From NCBI GenBank assembly GCA_947175845.1, contig CAMWOK010000002.1, positions 1 through 34,671 of the forward strand: a stretch of 34,671 bases of DNA, written 5' to 3'. The number at the start of each line of letters is the position of its first letter. Positions within the stretch are counted from its first letter, which is position 1. Positions 9,590 through 18,175 of the stretch are shown here, piece after piece. A model generated the notes under the pieces. That model was not told the DNA's origin. It searched no databases and saw nothing but the letters and a program-made list of their open reading frames with translations. The translations under genes and the position numbers were made by a program. Origin of the DNA: an uncultured Lachnospiraceae bacterium (GTDB lineage: Bacteria > Bacillota > Clostridia > Lachnospirales > Lachnospiraceae).

Positions 9590-10972
9590 TTATTTCTTTT
9601 CCGTCCTCAGCGCGGTGGTCTGGTTCGTGTCAACGCCCTCTGTGCTCTCCGCCTGAAACAGAATCTTAAGCGTCAGCAGCATCAGCTTTAAGTCCAGCCA
9701 CACGCTGTAGTTCTCGATGTAAAACAGATCCAGCTTGAGCTTGTCGTACGGAGTCGTGTTGTACTTTCCATACACCTGCGCATAGCCCGCAAGCCCCGCC
9801 TTGACCTTTGTGCGGAACGTGAACTCCGGCATCTCCTCCTGATACTGTTTGATGATCTCCGGCCGCTCCGGGCGCGGTCCGATAAAGGACATCTCGCCGC
9901 TCAATATATTGAAGAGCTGCGGAAGCTCGTCAATCCGAACCTTGCGGATAAATCTGCCGATCGGTGTGATGCGGCTGTCATTCCTGGACGCAAGCCGCGC
10001 AACGCCGTCTTTCTCGGCGTCCGGCCGCATACTGCGGAATTTGAGAATCTGAAACGTTCTCATGTCGCGCGTGCACCGCACCTGCCTGTACAAAACCGGA
10101 CCGCCGTCATACAGCTTGATCGCTACAGCCGTCACAATCATGAACGGCGCCGTGACAACCATCAGCACCAGCGCACACACGATGTCGATCAGGCGCTTGA
10201 GCACGCGCTGCTCGATCGTCATCGCATACTCCCTGGTGAGCAGAATCGGCGTGTCAAAGAGATGCAGCTGATCGGAACCTTTGATCATAATATCGGGAAT
10301 CTTGGGCATCATATATACCCGGATCCCCCTGCTGTAACAGAATTTTAAGAGCCTGTTGCGCAGCATAGTGTCCATATCCCACAGCACCACGCCGTCGTAG
10401 CAGGTCACAATCTCGCTCTGAAGCGCTTCAAGACCGTCACTCTCCGCCGCACATTTGATAATATTGTACTTGTCTCTGCGCGTCTCAAACTTTTTTAAGA
10501 TATCCTCCGTCGGCCGGCATCCGCTGATAAACAGCAGGCGCTTCGGCGGAAAAAAGCGCTGGTAGAGCCTGTGGCTCACAAACGTCCACGCAGCTGACAC
10601 CACGATCTGCCCCAGCATCATCAGCATCAGCGGATAGGCAGTGACCAGCCCCAGCGAGAGCAGCGCTATCTGAAAGTACGAGACTACATTGGCACACAGA
10701 AGCGATATCACCTGCGAAAAAAACACATCCATCGGCTTGAGATACCCCACCTTGAGTCCGCCGTAGGTTCCCGTAAAAAACAACAGCAGTATAAAATAAA
10801 CGGCGGCAAGAAGCCAGAAGCCCTTTCTGTGAAAACTTCTCCACATACCGCTCTGCATGATGTCATTGTAAACCTTATGCCAGACATAAATGTACAAAAC
10901 TGTCTGAAACACAAGCCCTATCAACGACATCTGTAATATAATTGTCCTCTTTGCTGCCTCTATCCGTCCCAC
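9590..10972 (-). CDS. Exopolysaccharide polyprenyl-phosphate sugar-1-phosphate transferase (WcaJ/CpsE-like)
   Basis: Four to five N-terminal TM segments, then KRLIDIVCALVLMVVTAPFM, FQILKFRSMRPDAEKDG, KVRIDELPQLFNILSGEMSFIGPRPERPE. GTG start at 10972 preceded by GGAGG at 7-nt spacing. Confidence 0.93.
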   Translation of the reverse strand: MGRIEAAKRTIILQMSLIGLVFQTVLYIYVWHKVYNDIMQSGMWRSFHRKGFWLLAAVYFILLLFFTGTYGGLKVGYLKPMDVFFSQVISLLCANVVSYFQIALLSLGLVTAYPLMLMMLGQIVVSAAWTFVSHRLYQRFFPPKRLLFISGCRPTEDILKKFETRRDKYNIIKCAAESDGLEALQSEIVTCYDGVVLWDMDTMLRNRLLKFCYSRGIRVYMMPKIPDIMIKGSDQLHLFDTPILLTREYAMTIEQRVLKRLIDIVCALVLMVVTAPFMIVTAVAIKLYDGGPVLYRQVRCTRDMRTFQILKFRSMRPDAEKDGVARLASRNDSRITPIGRFIRKVRIDELPQLFNILSGEMSFIGPRPERPEIIKQYQEEMPEFTFRTKVKAGLAGYAQVYGKYNTTPYDKLKLDLFYIENYSVWLDLKLMLLTLKILFQAESTEGVDTNQTTALRTEKK

Positions 10973-11003
10973 TGTCCAGCCTCCAAACCAAACATACCGT
11001 TTA

Positions 11004-11786
11004 TCACAGCCGCCTGAGAACCGCCCTGACTGCCCAAAAGCACATGCAGTACACACTTCCCGCGACAGACAGCTGTTCCTGCCTGCGGTACAGATTCCAT
11101 ATCCTCCTGACCGCAGTCAGCTTGTTTGACGACAAGGTATCTGTACTTCTCCTGTATTTCACCAGATTTTGATCGATGCCGTATCCCGCGCCGTACTTCT
11201 TGAGGATGTTCCACCAGGCGGCTGTGTCCTCGCTGGCGACACACGGCATACAGATATCCTCATCTGGTATCTTCTTCCTGTCTATCATCACTGTAGATGT
11301 AAATATCGTCGTATTTTTGAGCGCCTGCCGATAGGTGATGCGCTCCGGCACATGCACAACCCTGCCAAGCCCCACGCCCGCAGCGTCCGCAAACTCGTAC
11401 CCCATAAACACAAACCCGGCCCCGCTGTCGACTGTCCGCTGCAGCTGTCGGATAAACTCAAGCTCAACCTGAAGTTTGTCCGGCAGCCAGATATCGTCCG
11501 CGTCGAGAAAACAGATATACTGTCCACAGGCTTCGAGAACCCCGCGGTTTCTCGCCCGTGCAGCCCCGCCGTTCTCGTCCTGCACAATCAGCCTGATGCG
11601 CGCGTCCTCCTGCGCCTTCCGGCGGATAATCTCCCTCCCGGAATCCGCCGAGCAGTCGTCCACGAGCAAAAGTTCCCACCGGTCATATGTCTGGCGCTGC
11701 ACATACCCGATTGTCTCTGCGAGAAACCGCTGCGCGTTGTACACCGGCACAATAATACTGATAAGTCCGTCCTTTTTTTCCACCAT
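11004..11786 (-). CDS. Glycosyltransferase family 2
   Basis: ISIIVPVYNAQRFLAETIGYVQRQTYDRWELLLVDDCSADSG; ICFLDADDIWLPDKL. Start moved to the ATG at 11786; the longer ORF prefix is antisense/out-of-frame noise. Confidence 0.88.
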   Translation of the reverse strand: MVEKKDGLISIIVPVYNAQRFLAETIGYVQRQTYDRWELLLVDDCSADSGREIIRRKAQEDARIRLIVQDENGGAARARNRGVLEACGQYICFLDADDIWLPDKLQVELEFIRQLQRTVDSGAGFVFMGYEFADAAGVGLGRVVHVPERITYRQALKNTTIFTSTVMIDRKKIPDEDICMPCVASEDTAAWWNILKKYGAGYGIDQNLVKYRRSTDTLSSNKLTAVRRIWNLYRRQEQLSVAGSVYCMCFWAVRAVLRRL

Positions 11787-11788
11787 AC

Positions 11789-12730
11789 TTAAAATTCTTC
11801 CTTGATCAGGTATTTCGGCCGGTCCTTCACTTCCATGTACATCTTGCTCATATACTGCCCCATGATGCCCAGGCAGAGCAGCTGCACCCCGCCAATCAGC
11901 GAGATAACGCACGTCATGGAAGGCCAGCCCGCAACCGGATCTCCGTACAGCAGCGCCCTGACAAAGATAAAAATCATGAACACAAACGCCATCAGACAAA
12001 ATAAGATACCAAACACAGATGCGATTGACAGCGGCGCGGTCGAGAATGCCATAATGCCGTCCAGCGAGTAGAGAAAAAGCTTCCAGAAGGACCATTTGGT
12101 CTCGCCAGCCACCCGCTTCACATTCTCGTACTCAATCCACTTGGTCCGGTATCCGACCCATCCGAAAATTCCCTTGGAAAACCGGTTGTACTCCCGCATG
12201 GCCAGGATCGCATCGGTCACCTGCCGCGTCATCAGCCTGTAATCCCGCGCGCCGTCGACGATCTCCGTCTTTGATATTTTGCGCATCAGCCCGTAAAACC
12301 GTCTTGCAAAAAACGAGCGGATCGGCGGCTCGCCCTTTCGGTCCACACGCCTTGTCGCCACTGAGTCGTACCCCTGTTCAATGTAACCGTACATTTCAGG
12401 CAGAATCGCCGGCGGGTCCTGCAGGTCTGCGTCCATGAGCACGGTGTAATCTCCCGACGCCTTCTCCAGCCCTGCAATGATGGCAGCTTCCTTTCCGAAA
12501 TTCCTTGAAAAAGACACAAGATGAACGCGCTCATCCTGTTCCCGGAGCGCCTTCACAGCCGCTACTGTGCCATCCCTTGACCCGTCATCCACAAATATGA
12601 ATTCCAGCTCCACATCCTTCTCATGAAAAAATGTTTCCTGCTTCACTGTCTCTGCATAAAAATGCGGCACACTCTCCTCCTCATTATAGCAGGGCACAAT
12701 GATGCTCAAATTCTTTGTATACGCCTTCAA
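11789..12730 (-). CDS. GtrB/DPM1-like membrane-anchored family 2 glycosyltransferase
   Basis: LSIIVPCYNEEESVPHFYAET; FVDDGSRDGT; YTVLMDADLQDPPAILPEM; two C-terminal TM segments. TTG start with upstream GGAGG. Confidence 0.9.
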   Translation of the reverse strand: MKAYTKNLSIIVPCYNEEESVPHFYAETVKQETFFHEKDVELEFIFVDDGSRDGTVAAVKALREQDERVHLVSFSRNFGKEAAIIAGLEKASGDYTVLMDADLQDPPAILPEMYGYIEQGYDSVATRRVDRKGEPPIRSFFARRFYGLMRKISKTEIVDGARDYRLMTRQVTDAILAMREYNRFSKGIFGWVGYRTKWIEYENVKRVAGETKWSFWKLFLYSLDGIMAFSTAPLSIASVFGILFCLMAFVFMIFIFVRALLYGDPVAGWPSMTCVISLIGGVQLLCLGIMGQYMSKMYMEVKDRPKYLIKEEF

Positions 12731-12751
12731 CTACCTTTTCCTCCACCAAAT

Positions 12752-13141
12752 TCAATCCCCGGAATCTATCGTATTTCTAAAAAATCCAGCCATTTTCCCT
12801 ATAACCTCTGTATTGGTAGGTCTGATCGTCCCATCACCATAAACTTCTTCGAAAAACGCTCTCAGCGTCTCTGGATCTCCATTGTCCCACGCGGTTTCTA
12901 TCGTATTTCGTATCGCACGCTCCACCTGTTTATCTGTCGTATGAAAACGCTTCGCAACTTCAGGATACAGACATTTCGTGACCGATTTCAGCACTTCAGG
13001 CTCCCGATAAACGATCCAGACTGCCTCCCGCAGATAGCGATAGCCCTTCTGCCTTGCCTGAAATCCGCATTTAACCATATGGTATGTAGTTCGCCTATAG
13101 ATATTTACCCTCGAACACCCATCATCCATATTTACTTTCAT
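12752..13141 (-). CDS. Stand-alone Spo0A C-terminal DNA-binding domain protein (no receiver domain)
   Basis: KGYRYLREAVWIVYREPEVLKSVTKCLYPEVAKRFHTTDKQVERAIRNTIETAWDNGD...PTNTEVI closely follows the Spo0A effector domain (recalled, not aligned by tool). Confidence 0.85.
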   Translation of the reverse strand: MKVNMDDGCSRVNIYRRTTYHMVKCGFQARQKGYRYLREAVWIVYREPEVLKSVTKCLYPEVAKRFHTTDKQVERAIRNTIETAWDNGDPETLRAFFEEVYGDGTIRPTNTEVIGKMAGFFRNTIDSGD

Positions 13142-13197
13142 CACACCCTAATTTACTGCGCACAGCACCTTTCCTGCAACACGCCCCCATTCCTTCT

Positions 13198-14139
13198 CTA
13201 CAGTCTGGCTTCCCCGACATTTGCCCGAAACCAGTCGTAAGCCAGCTTCACGCCCTCCTCGAGCTCGACTTTGTGTGTCCATCCAAGGTTGTGCAGTTTT
13301 GTCACATCTGTCAGTTTTCTCGGTGTGCCGTCAGGCATATCCTTATTCCACACGATCTCTCCCGTGTAGCCTACAACGCGCTGGACAATCCCGGCCAGCT
13401 CCCGGATTGTCACTTCCTTTCCAGTGCCGATGTTCACGTGCTGTTCCCCGTCATAGTTCTCGAGCAGAAATACGCACGCATCTGCCATGTCGTCGACATA
13501 CAAAAATTCGCGCAGCGGGGTGCCCGTCCCCCAAAGCTCCACGCTCGGTGCATTGTTAATCTTCGCATCATGAAATTTCCGGATCATCGCCGGCATGACG
13601 TGGGACCCTGACAAATCATAGTTGTCGTATGGTCCGTAGAGATTTGTGGGCATACAGCTGATAAAGTCATCCCCATACTGCCGCTTGAAAAATTTGCACA
13701 TCTCCATGCCGGAAATCTTCGCGATCGCGTATGCCTCGTTCGTCTCCTCAAGTGCACCTGTGAGCAGCGCATCCTCCGGGATCGGCTGCTGCGCCATCCG
13801 CGGATAAATGCAGGTGCTTCCAAGAAACAGGAGCTTCTTTACCTGATAGTCATGACAGCTCTTGATCACGTTGCACTGAATCTGCATATTCTCATAGGCA
13901 AAATCTGCCGGCGCCGTGTTGTTTGCGTTGATCCCGCCGACCTTCGCCGCCGCGAGCACGACCACATCCGGCCGCTGTTCCTCAAAGAAACTGCGCACCG
14001 CCTGTTGACTTGTCAGGTCAAGTTCTCTGTGCGTCCGGCCGATCACGTTGGTGAAGCCCCTTGCCTCCAGGTTTCTGACGATCGCAGAGCCAACCAGTCC
14101 CCTGTGCCCTGCGACATATATCTTATCTGCCTTATTCAT
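13198..14139 (-). CDS. fcl: GDP-L-fucose synthase
   Basis: [75 protein letters not shown] at 14139 preceded by GGAGG. Confidence 0.95.
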   Translation of the reverse strand: MNKADKIYVAGHRGLVGSAIVRNLEARGFTNVIGRTHRELDLTSQQAVRSFFEEQRPDVVVLAAAKVGGINANNTAPADFAYENMQIQCNVIKSCHDYQVKKLLFLGSTCIYPRMAQQPIPEDALLTGALEETNEAYAIAKISGMEMCKFFKRQYGDDFISCMPTNLYGPYDNYDLSGSHVMPAMIRKFHDAKINNAPSVELWGTGTPLREFLYVDDMADACVFLLENYDGEQHVNIGTGKEVTIRELAGIVQRVVGYTGEIVWNKDMPDGTPRKLTDVTKLHNLGWTHKVELEEGVKLAYDWFRANVGEARL

Positions 14140-14153
14140 CGCATCCTCCATCC

Positions 14154-14337
14154 CTAGTACAACATTTCCTAATCCCTCATACACTTAGCACTCACTATTT
14201 ACGCCATCGCAAAGGACTGGTACAGTCCTTATGTTGTCGTCAGTCAACAATGCCACCGCATTGCCTCCTTCCTCCGCCTTGCGCTGACGAAAAGATCAAG
14301 CACTAAGTATATGTGGATTAAGAAAACGCTGTACTAG
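14154..14337 (-). repeat. ~184 bp imperfect inverted-repeat / structured RNA element filling the gmd-fcl gap (MITE-like or RNA motif)
   Basis: Ends CTAGTAC (14154-14160) and GTACTAG (14331-14337); arms alignable for ~60 nt. Internal perfect hairpins AAGGACTG-GTA-CAGTCCTT (14212-14230), CAATGC-CACC-GCATTG (14248-14263), and TGTTG/CAACA. Confidence 0.7.
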
Positions 14338-15413
14338 CAGTTTTCCACACTACTTTTCATCTTGTACTGCGCGCACGACATCCCTGCGACTTCCCGCAGA
14401 TCTGCGTCCATCATCATGGACACGAGCGCCTTAAAGTCCACCTTCCGCTTCCAGCCGAGCTCCCGCTCCGCCTTCTGTGCATTTCCCCAGAGAAATTCCA
14501 CTTCCGCAGGACGGTAGAACTCAGGGTTGACATCGACGAGCAGTCTCCCTGTCTCCGCATCATAGCCCTTCTCGTTGACGCCCTCGCCCTCCCAGCGGAT
14601 CGCGATGCCGAGCTCCTCAAATGCCGCCTCCACAAACTGGCGCACGGTGTGCGTCTCGTTGGTTGCAAGTACATAGTCTCCGGGCGCCTTCTGCTGGAGC
14701 ATCAGCCACATGCCCTCCACATAGTCACCCGCATATCCCCAGTCCCTCTTGGCATTCATATTTCCGAGGGAGAGCTTGTCCTGCTTTCCTGCAATGATAT
14801 TTGCGATCGCCAGCGTGATCTTGCGCGTCACAAAATTTTCTCCGCGCCTGGGGGATTCGTGATTGAACAGGATTCCGTTGCACGCAAACATATTGTAGGA
14901 CTCCCTGTAATTTACGGTTATCCAGTAGGAGTACAGCTTTGCCACCCCGTAAGGGCTCTTGGGGTAAAACGGGGTCGTCTCACTCTGCGGCGCCGTCTCG
15001 GGAAGCCCTCCAAAAAGCTCCGAGGTCGATGCCTGATAATATCTGCAGTTGCCCCCGTTGACCCGAATTGCCTCTAACAGCTTCAATGTGCTGACACCCG
15101 TCGCGTCCGCCGTGTACTCCGGAACTTCGAACGATACGCCCACATGGGACTGCGCCGCAAGATTGTAGACTTCCGTGGGCCGGATCTCCCCGATGATGCG
15201 CATGAGGTTGGATGAGTCTGTGGTGTCCGCAAAATGCAGGAAAAATTTTACCTTATTGTACTCTGAGCGGATCAGATGGTCGATGCGCATCGTGTTTGAG
15301 ATGCTGTGCCTTCGAATGAGTCCGTGAACCTCATATCCTTTCTCCAGCAGAAACTCTGCCAGATAGGAACCATCCTGTCCCGTAATTCCTGTGATCAATG
15401 CTATATTGTTCAT
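14334..15413 (-). CDS. gmd: GDP-mannose 4,6-dehydratase
   Basis: [95 protein letters not shown]. Confidence 0.97.
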   Translation of the reverse strand: MNNIALITGITGQDGSYLAEFLLEKGYEVHGLIRRHSISNTMRIDHLIRSEYNKVKFFLHFADTTDSSNLMRIIGEIRPTEVYNLAAQSHVGVSFEVPEYTADATGVSTLKLLEAIRVNGGNCRYYQASTSELFGGLPETAPQSETTPFYPKSPYGVAKLYSYWITVNYRESYNMFACNGILFNHESPRRGENFVTRKITLAIANIIAGKQDKLSLGNMNAKRDWGYAGDYVEGMWLMLQQKAPGDYVLATNETHTVRQFVEAAFEELGIAIRWEGEGVNEKGYDAETGRLLVDVNPEFYRPAEVEFLWGNAQKAERELGWKRKVDFKALVSMMMDADLREVAGMSCAQYKMKSSVENC

Positions 15414-15470
15414 ATCGTTCCTGTTTCCTTTCTGTCCATCCTAATTTTCATTCCAAAATATGCCACTTTC

Positions 15471-15499
15471 AGTATACCCATACTTTCTCAGAATGACAA
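15471..15499 (-). promoter_or_regulatory. Sigma-A-type promoter for gmd and downstream polysaccharide genes
   Basis: Minus strand TTGTCA-N17-TATACT; -35 lies in the last codons of the upstream rfbD-like gene. Confidence 0.65.
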
Positions 15500-16354
15500 G
15501 TTTTTTATATATTCTGCGATCGCCTTTTCCCAGTCTGCAAACATGTGATCTGTGGTGAGCTTGAGCATATAGTTCTCCAGCACGGAATACGCCGGCCGCG
15601 GTGCCACCACACCCGACACATTCTTGTCATACTGCTCTGTCGTGACCGTCTCCACCACGGTGGACTTCCCTGTCAGGCGGTAGATCTCCCTCGTGAAATC
15701 CGCCCAGTTCGTTATCCCCTCACAGGTTCCGTGAAAAAGCCCAAAATTGTCTGTCGGGAGCAGGTATGCGATCGCCTTTGCGAGCTCGTCCGCACTGGTC
15801 GGGGAGCCATACTGATCCCCCACCACCGTCACCCTGTCATGATTCTGCGCAAGGCCGAGCATCGTCCGCACGAAATTTTTGCCCTCTCCGTAGAGCCACG
15901 CCGTTCGGATGATAAAATACTCGCGCGCAAACGCCTTCACAAACTGCTCGCCGGCAAGTTTCGTCCTGCCGTACACCGCTTTAGGATTCGGCGTGTCAAA
16001 CTCCGTGTACGGCACATCCGCCTGCCCGTCAAACACGTAGTCCGTCGAGATGTGCATGAGTTTCGCGTGATATCTGGACGCCGCAATGCTCAAATTTCTC
16101 GGCCCGATCGCGTTGATCCGGTACGCGTTGTCCACATCAGTCTCACAGCCGTTCACGTTCGTGTGCGCCGCACAGTTGATGATCGCGTAGGGCTTCACCT
16201 CCGCCACAAACCGGTTCACATCATCAATTTTTGTGATGTCCAGCTCGCCGACATCCGTGTTCACGCACTCATACTCCGTGCCGTCCTGATAAACTTTGTT
16301 GATTGCACGCCCGAGCTGTCCGTTGCCGCCCGTGACAATGATTTTTTTCACCAT
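15488..16354 (-). CDS. rfbD: dTDP-4-dehydrorhamnose reductase (RmlD-like)
   Basis: KKIIVTGGNGQLGRAINKVY; INCAAHTNVNGCETDVDNAYRINAIGPRNLS; STDYVFDGQADVPYTEFDTPNPKAVYGRTKLAGE. Start among clustered ATGs uncertain. Confidence 0.88.
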   Translation of the reverse strand: MVKKIIVTGGNGQLGRAINKVYQDGTEYECVNTDVGELDITKIDDVNRFVAEVKPYAIINCAAHTNVNGCETDVDNAYRINAIGPRNLSIAASRYHAKLMHISTDYVFDGQADVPYTEFDTPNPKAVYGRTKLAGEQFVKAFAREYFIIRTAWLYGEGKNFVRTMLGLAQNHDRVTVVGDQYGSPTSADELAKAIAYLLPTDNFGLFHGTCEGITNWADFTREIYRLTGKSTVVETVTTEQYDKNVSGVVAPRPAYSVLENYMLKLTTDHMFADWEKAIAEYIKNLSF

Positions 16355-16457
16355 ACCCATTTTCCCTGACTTTCCTTTCCTGATAACCTTATCTTTTCTC
16401 ATACAACCAGACTCTATTCACCGCAAAACACAAGACCTGCATTTGCTATAACGCGAA

Positions 16458-16484
16458 ATTAGCCCGAAGCTCCTTCGGACTAAT
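16458..16484 (-). terminator. Hairpin terminator-like structure downstream of HPr gene
   Basis: Minus strand ATTAGTCCGAAG-GAG-CTTCGGGCTAAT (12 bp with one G-U), followed by a short U stretch (TTTCGCG). Confidence 0.6.
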
Positions 16485-16491
16485 CCCCTCT

Positions 16492-16755
16492 CTACTCGCC
16501 CAACCCGTCCTCTATAACCCTGATCATAGTTGACAAAGCCTCATTCTCGTCTGAACCTTCACAAAAAACCTCAATCTCGTCACCACTCTTGATGCATGCG
16601 CCAAGTACACTGAGCACACTCTTGGCATTGGCCGTATTTCCGCGGAATGTAAAGGTTATCAGCGAGTTAAACAGCATCGCTTCCTTACATAGTATTCCTG
16701 CCGGACGCAAATGCAGCCCTGTCGGGTTCTTGATAACTACTTTCTGACTAACCAT
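16492..16755 (-). CDS. ptsH: HPr-family phosphocarrier protein
   Basis: 87 aa; NPTGLHLRPAG with phosphorylatable His; NAKSVLSVLGACIKSGDEIEVFCEGSDENEAL with the Ser region retained. Confidence 0.88.
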   Translation of the reverse strand: MVSQKVVIKNPTGLHLRPAGILCKEAMLFNSLITFTFRGNTANAKSVLSVLGACIKSGDEIEVFCEGSDENEALSTMIRVIEDGLGE

Positions 16756-16808
16756 ATCTCACACCTCCGAATCGTAAATCTTTTCCTTTCTTAATGGTAC
16801 TGTGTGCG

Positions 16809-18158
16809 TCAAAGCATTACATTCTGAATCAGCTCCGCAAGCTCCTGCGCCTCTCTCTCTATCATCTGCTGGTCCTTTCCCTCTATCATCACACGCACCA
16901 GCGGTTCTGTGCCGGACGGTCTGATCAGCACCCTGCCCTCGTCCGCAAACTTTGCGCTCACGCGCTCAACTGCCTCCGCAATCTCCGTGTACTCCATATA
17001 GCTGTTCTTTTTGTGGTTGGGAACTTTCGCCCCGACAAGTGCCTGCGGAAGCACTGTCATAATCGTCGCCAGCTCCGAGAGCGCCTTTCCAGTGTCCACC
17101 ATCACCTGCAGCAGGTGCAGAGCACTGAGCAGGCCGTCGCCCGTCGTATTTTCATCGAGAAAGATGATGTGCCCCGACTGCTCCCCGCCAAGGTTTGCTC
17201 CGATCTCAAGCATCCGCTCTAGAACGTACCGGTCGCCCACCTTCGTCTGCTCGATATTGATGCCGTTCTCCTTTCCCATAAGGAAAAATCCAAGGTTGCT
17301 CATCACAGTGGCGACGATCGTGTCGTCCCTGAGCGTGCCCTTTGTCTTCATGTGATTGCCGATAATCGCCATAATCACATCCCCGTCAACCTGATTTCCG
17401 TTCTCATCCACCGCGAGAAGCCTGTCGGCATCTCCGTCAAACGCCAGCCCTGCATTGGCCTTCTCATACACAACGCGCGCCTGAAGCTCCCCCATGTGGG
17501 TCGAACCACAGTTCGCATTGATATTTGTCCCGTCCGGGGTATTGTGGATCGCCACAACATTCGCGCCGAGCTCCTTGAGTGTCTCCACGGAAGTGTAGTA
17601 CGATGCCCCCTCCGCACAGTCCACCACGATCTTCATGCCGCTCAGATCCACAGGAACCGCCCGTACTGAGTGGTTGATATACTCCTCCCTGGCGTCCGTG
17701 CGGTACTTGATCTTGCCCACGCTCGGCCCTGTCGGGAACTGAATGTCCTTCATGCCGCTGGCGATCAGCGCCTCAATCTCATCCTCGAGGGAATCCGGCA
17801 GCTTAAACCCGTTCCCGTCAAAAAACTTGATTCCGTTAAATTCAACGGGATTGTGGGAAGCCGATATCACAACCCCGGCATCGACTCTGTACTTTTTGGT
17901 CAGATAAGCGATTGCCGGCGTGGGAATCACGCCCACATACACCACGTTCGCCCCCACGGAACAAGCGCCCGCCATCAGTGCATTCGCCAGCATATCGCCC
18001 GAGATACGCGTGTCACATCCCACCATGATCGTGGGCTTATGCGCATTCTCCTTCGACAAAACATACGCGCCCGCCTGCCCCAGCTGCATCGCCAGCAGCG
18101 GTGTCAGTTCATCATTTGCAACCCCCCGCACTCCATCTGTACCAAATAGTCTAGCCAT
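16809..18158 (-). CDS. glmM: Phosphoglucosamine mutase
   Basis: MARLFGTDGVRGVAN; GVVISASHNPVEFNGIKFF; AFDGDADRLLAVDENG; RPSGTEPLVRVMIEG. Confidence 0.97.
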   Translation of the reverse strand: MARLFGTDGVRGVANDELTPLLAMQLGQAGAYVLSKENAHKPTIMVGCDTRISGDMLANALMAGACSVGANVVYVGVIPTPAIAYLTKKYRVDAGVVISASHNPVEFNGIKFFDGNGFKLPDSLEDEIEALIASGMKDIQFPTGPSVGKIKYRTDAREEYINHSVRAVPVDLSGMKIVVDCAEGASYYTSVETLKELGANVVAIHNTPDGTNINANCGSTHMGELQARVVYEKANAGLAFDGDADRLLAVDENGNQVDGDVIMAIIGNHMKTKGTLRDDTIVATVMSNLGFFLMGKENGINIEQTKVGDRYVLERMLEIGANLGGEQSGHIIFLDENTTGDGLLSALHLLQVMVDTGKALSELATIMTVLPQALVGAKVPNHKKNSYMEYTEIAEAVERVSAKFADEGRVLIRPSGTEPLVRVMIEGKDQQMIEREAQELAELIQNVML

Positions 18159-18175
18159 CTTCTCTAACCCTCCAA

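Noticed and set aside
11787-12095. N-terminal extension of the 11004-12095 ORF
   Set aside because: Overlaps the end of the GtrB-like gene in another frame; the GT2 domain begins right after the ATG at 11786.
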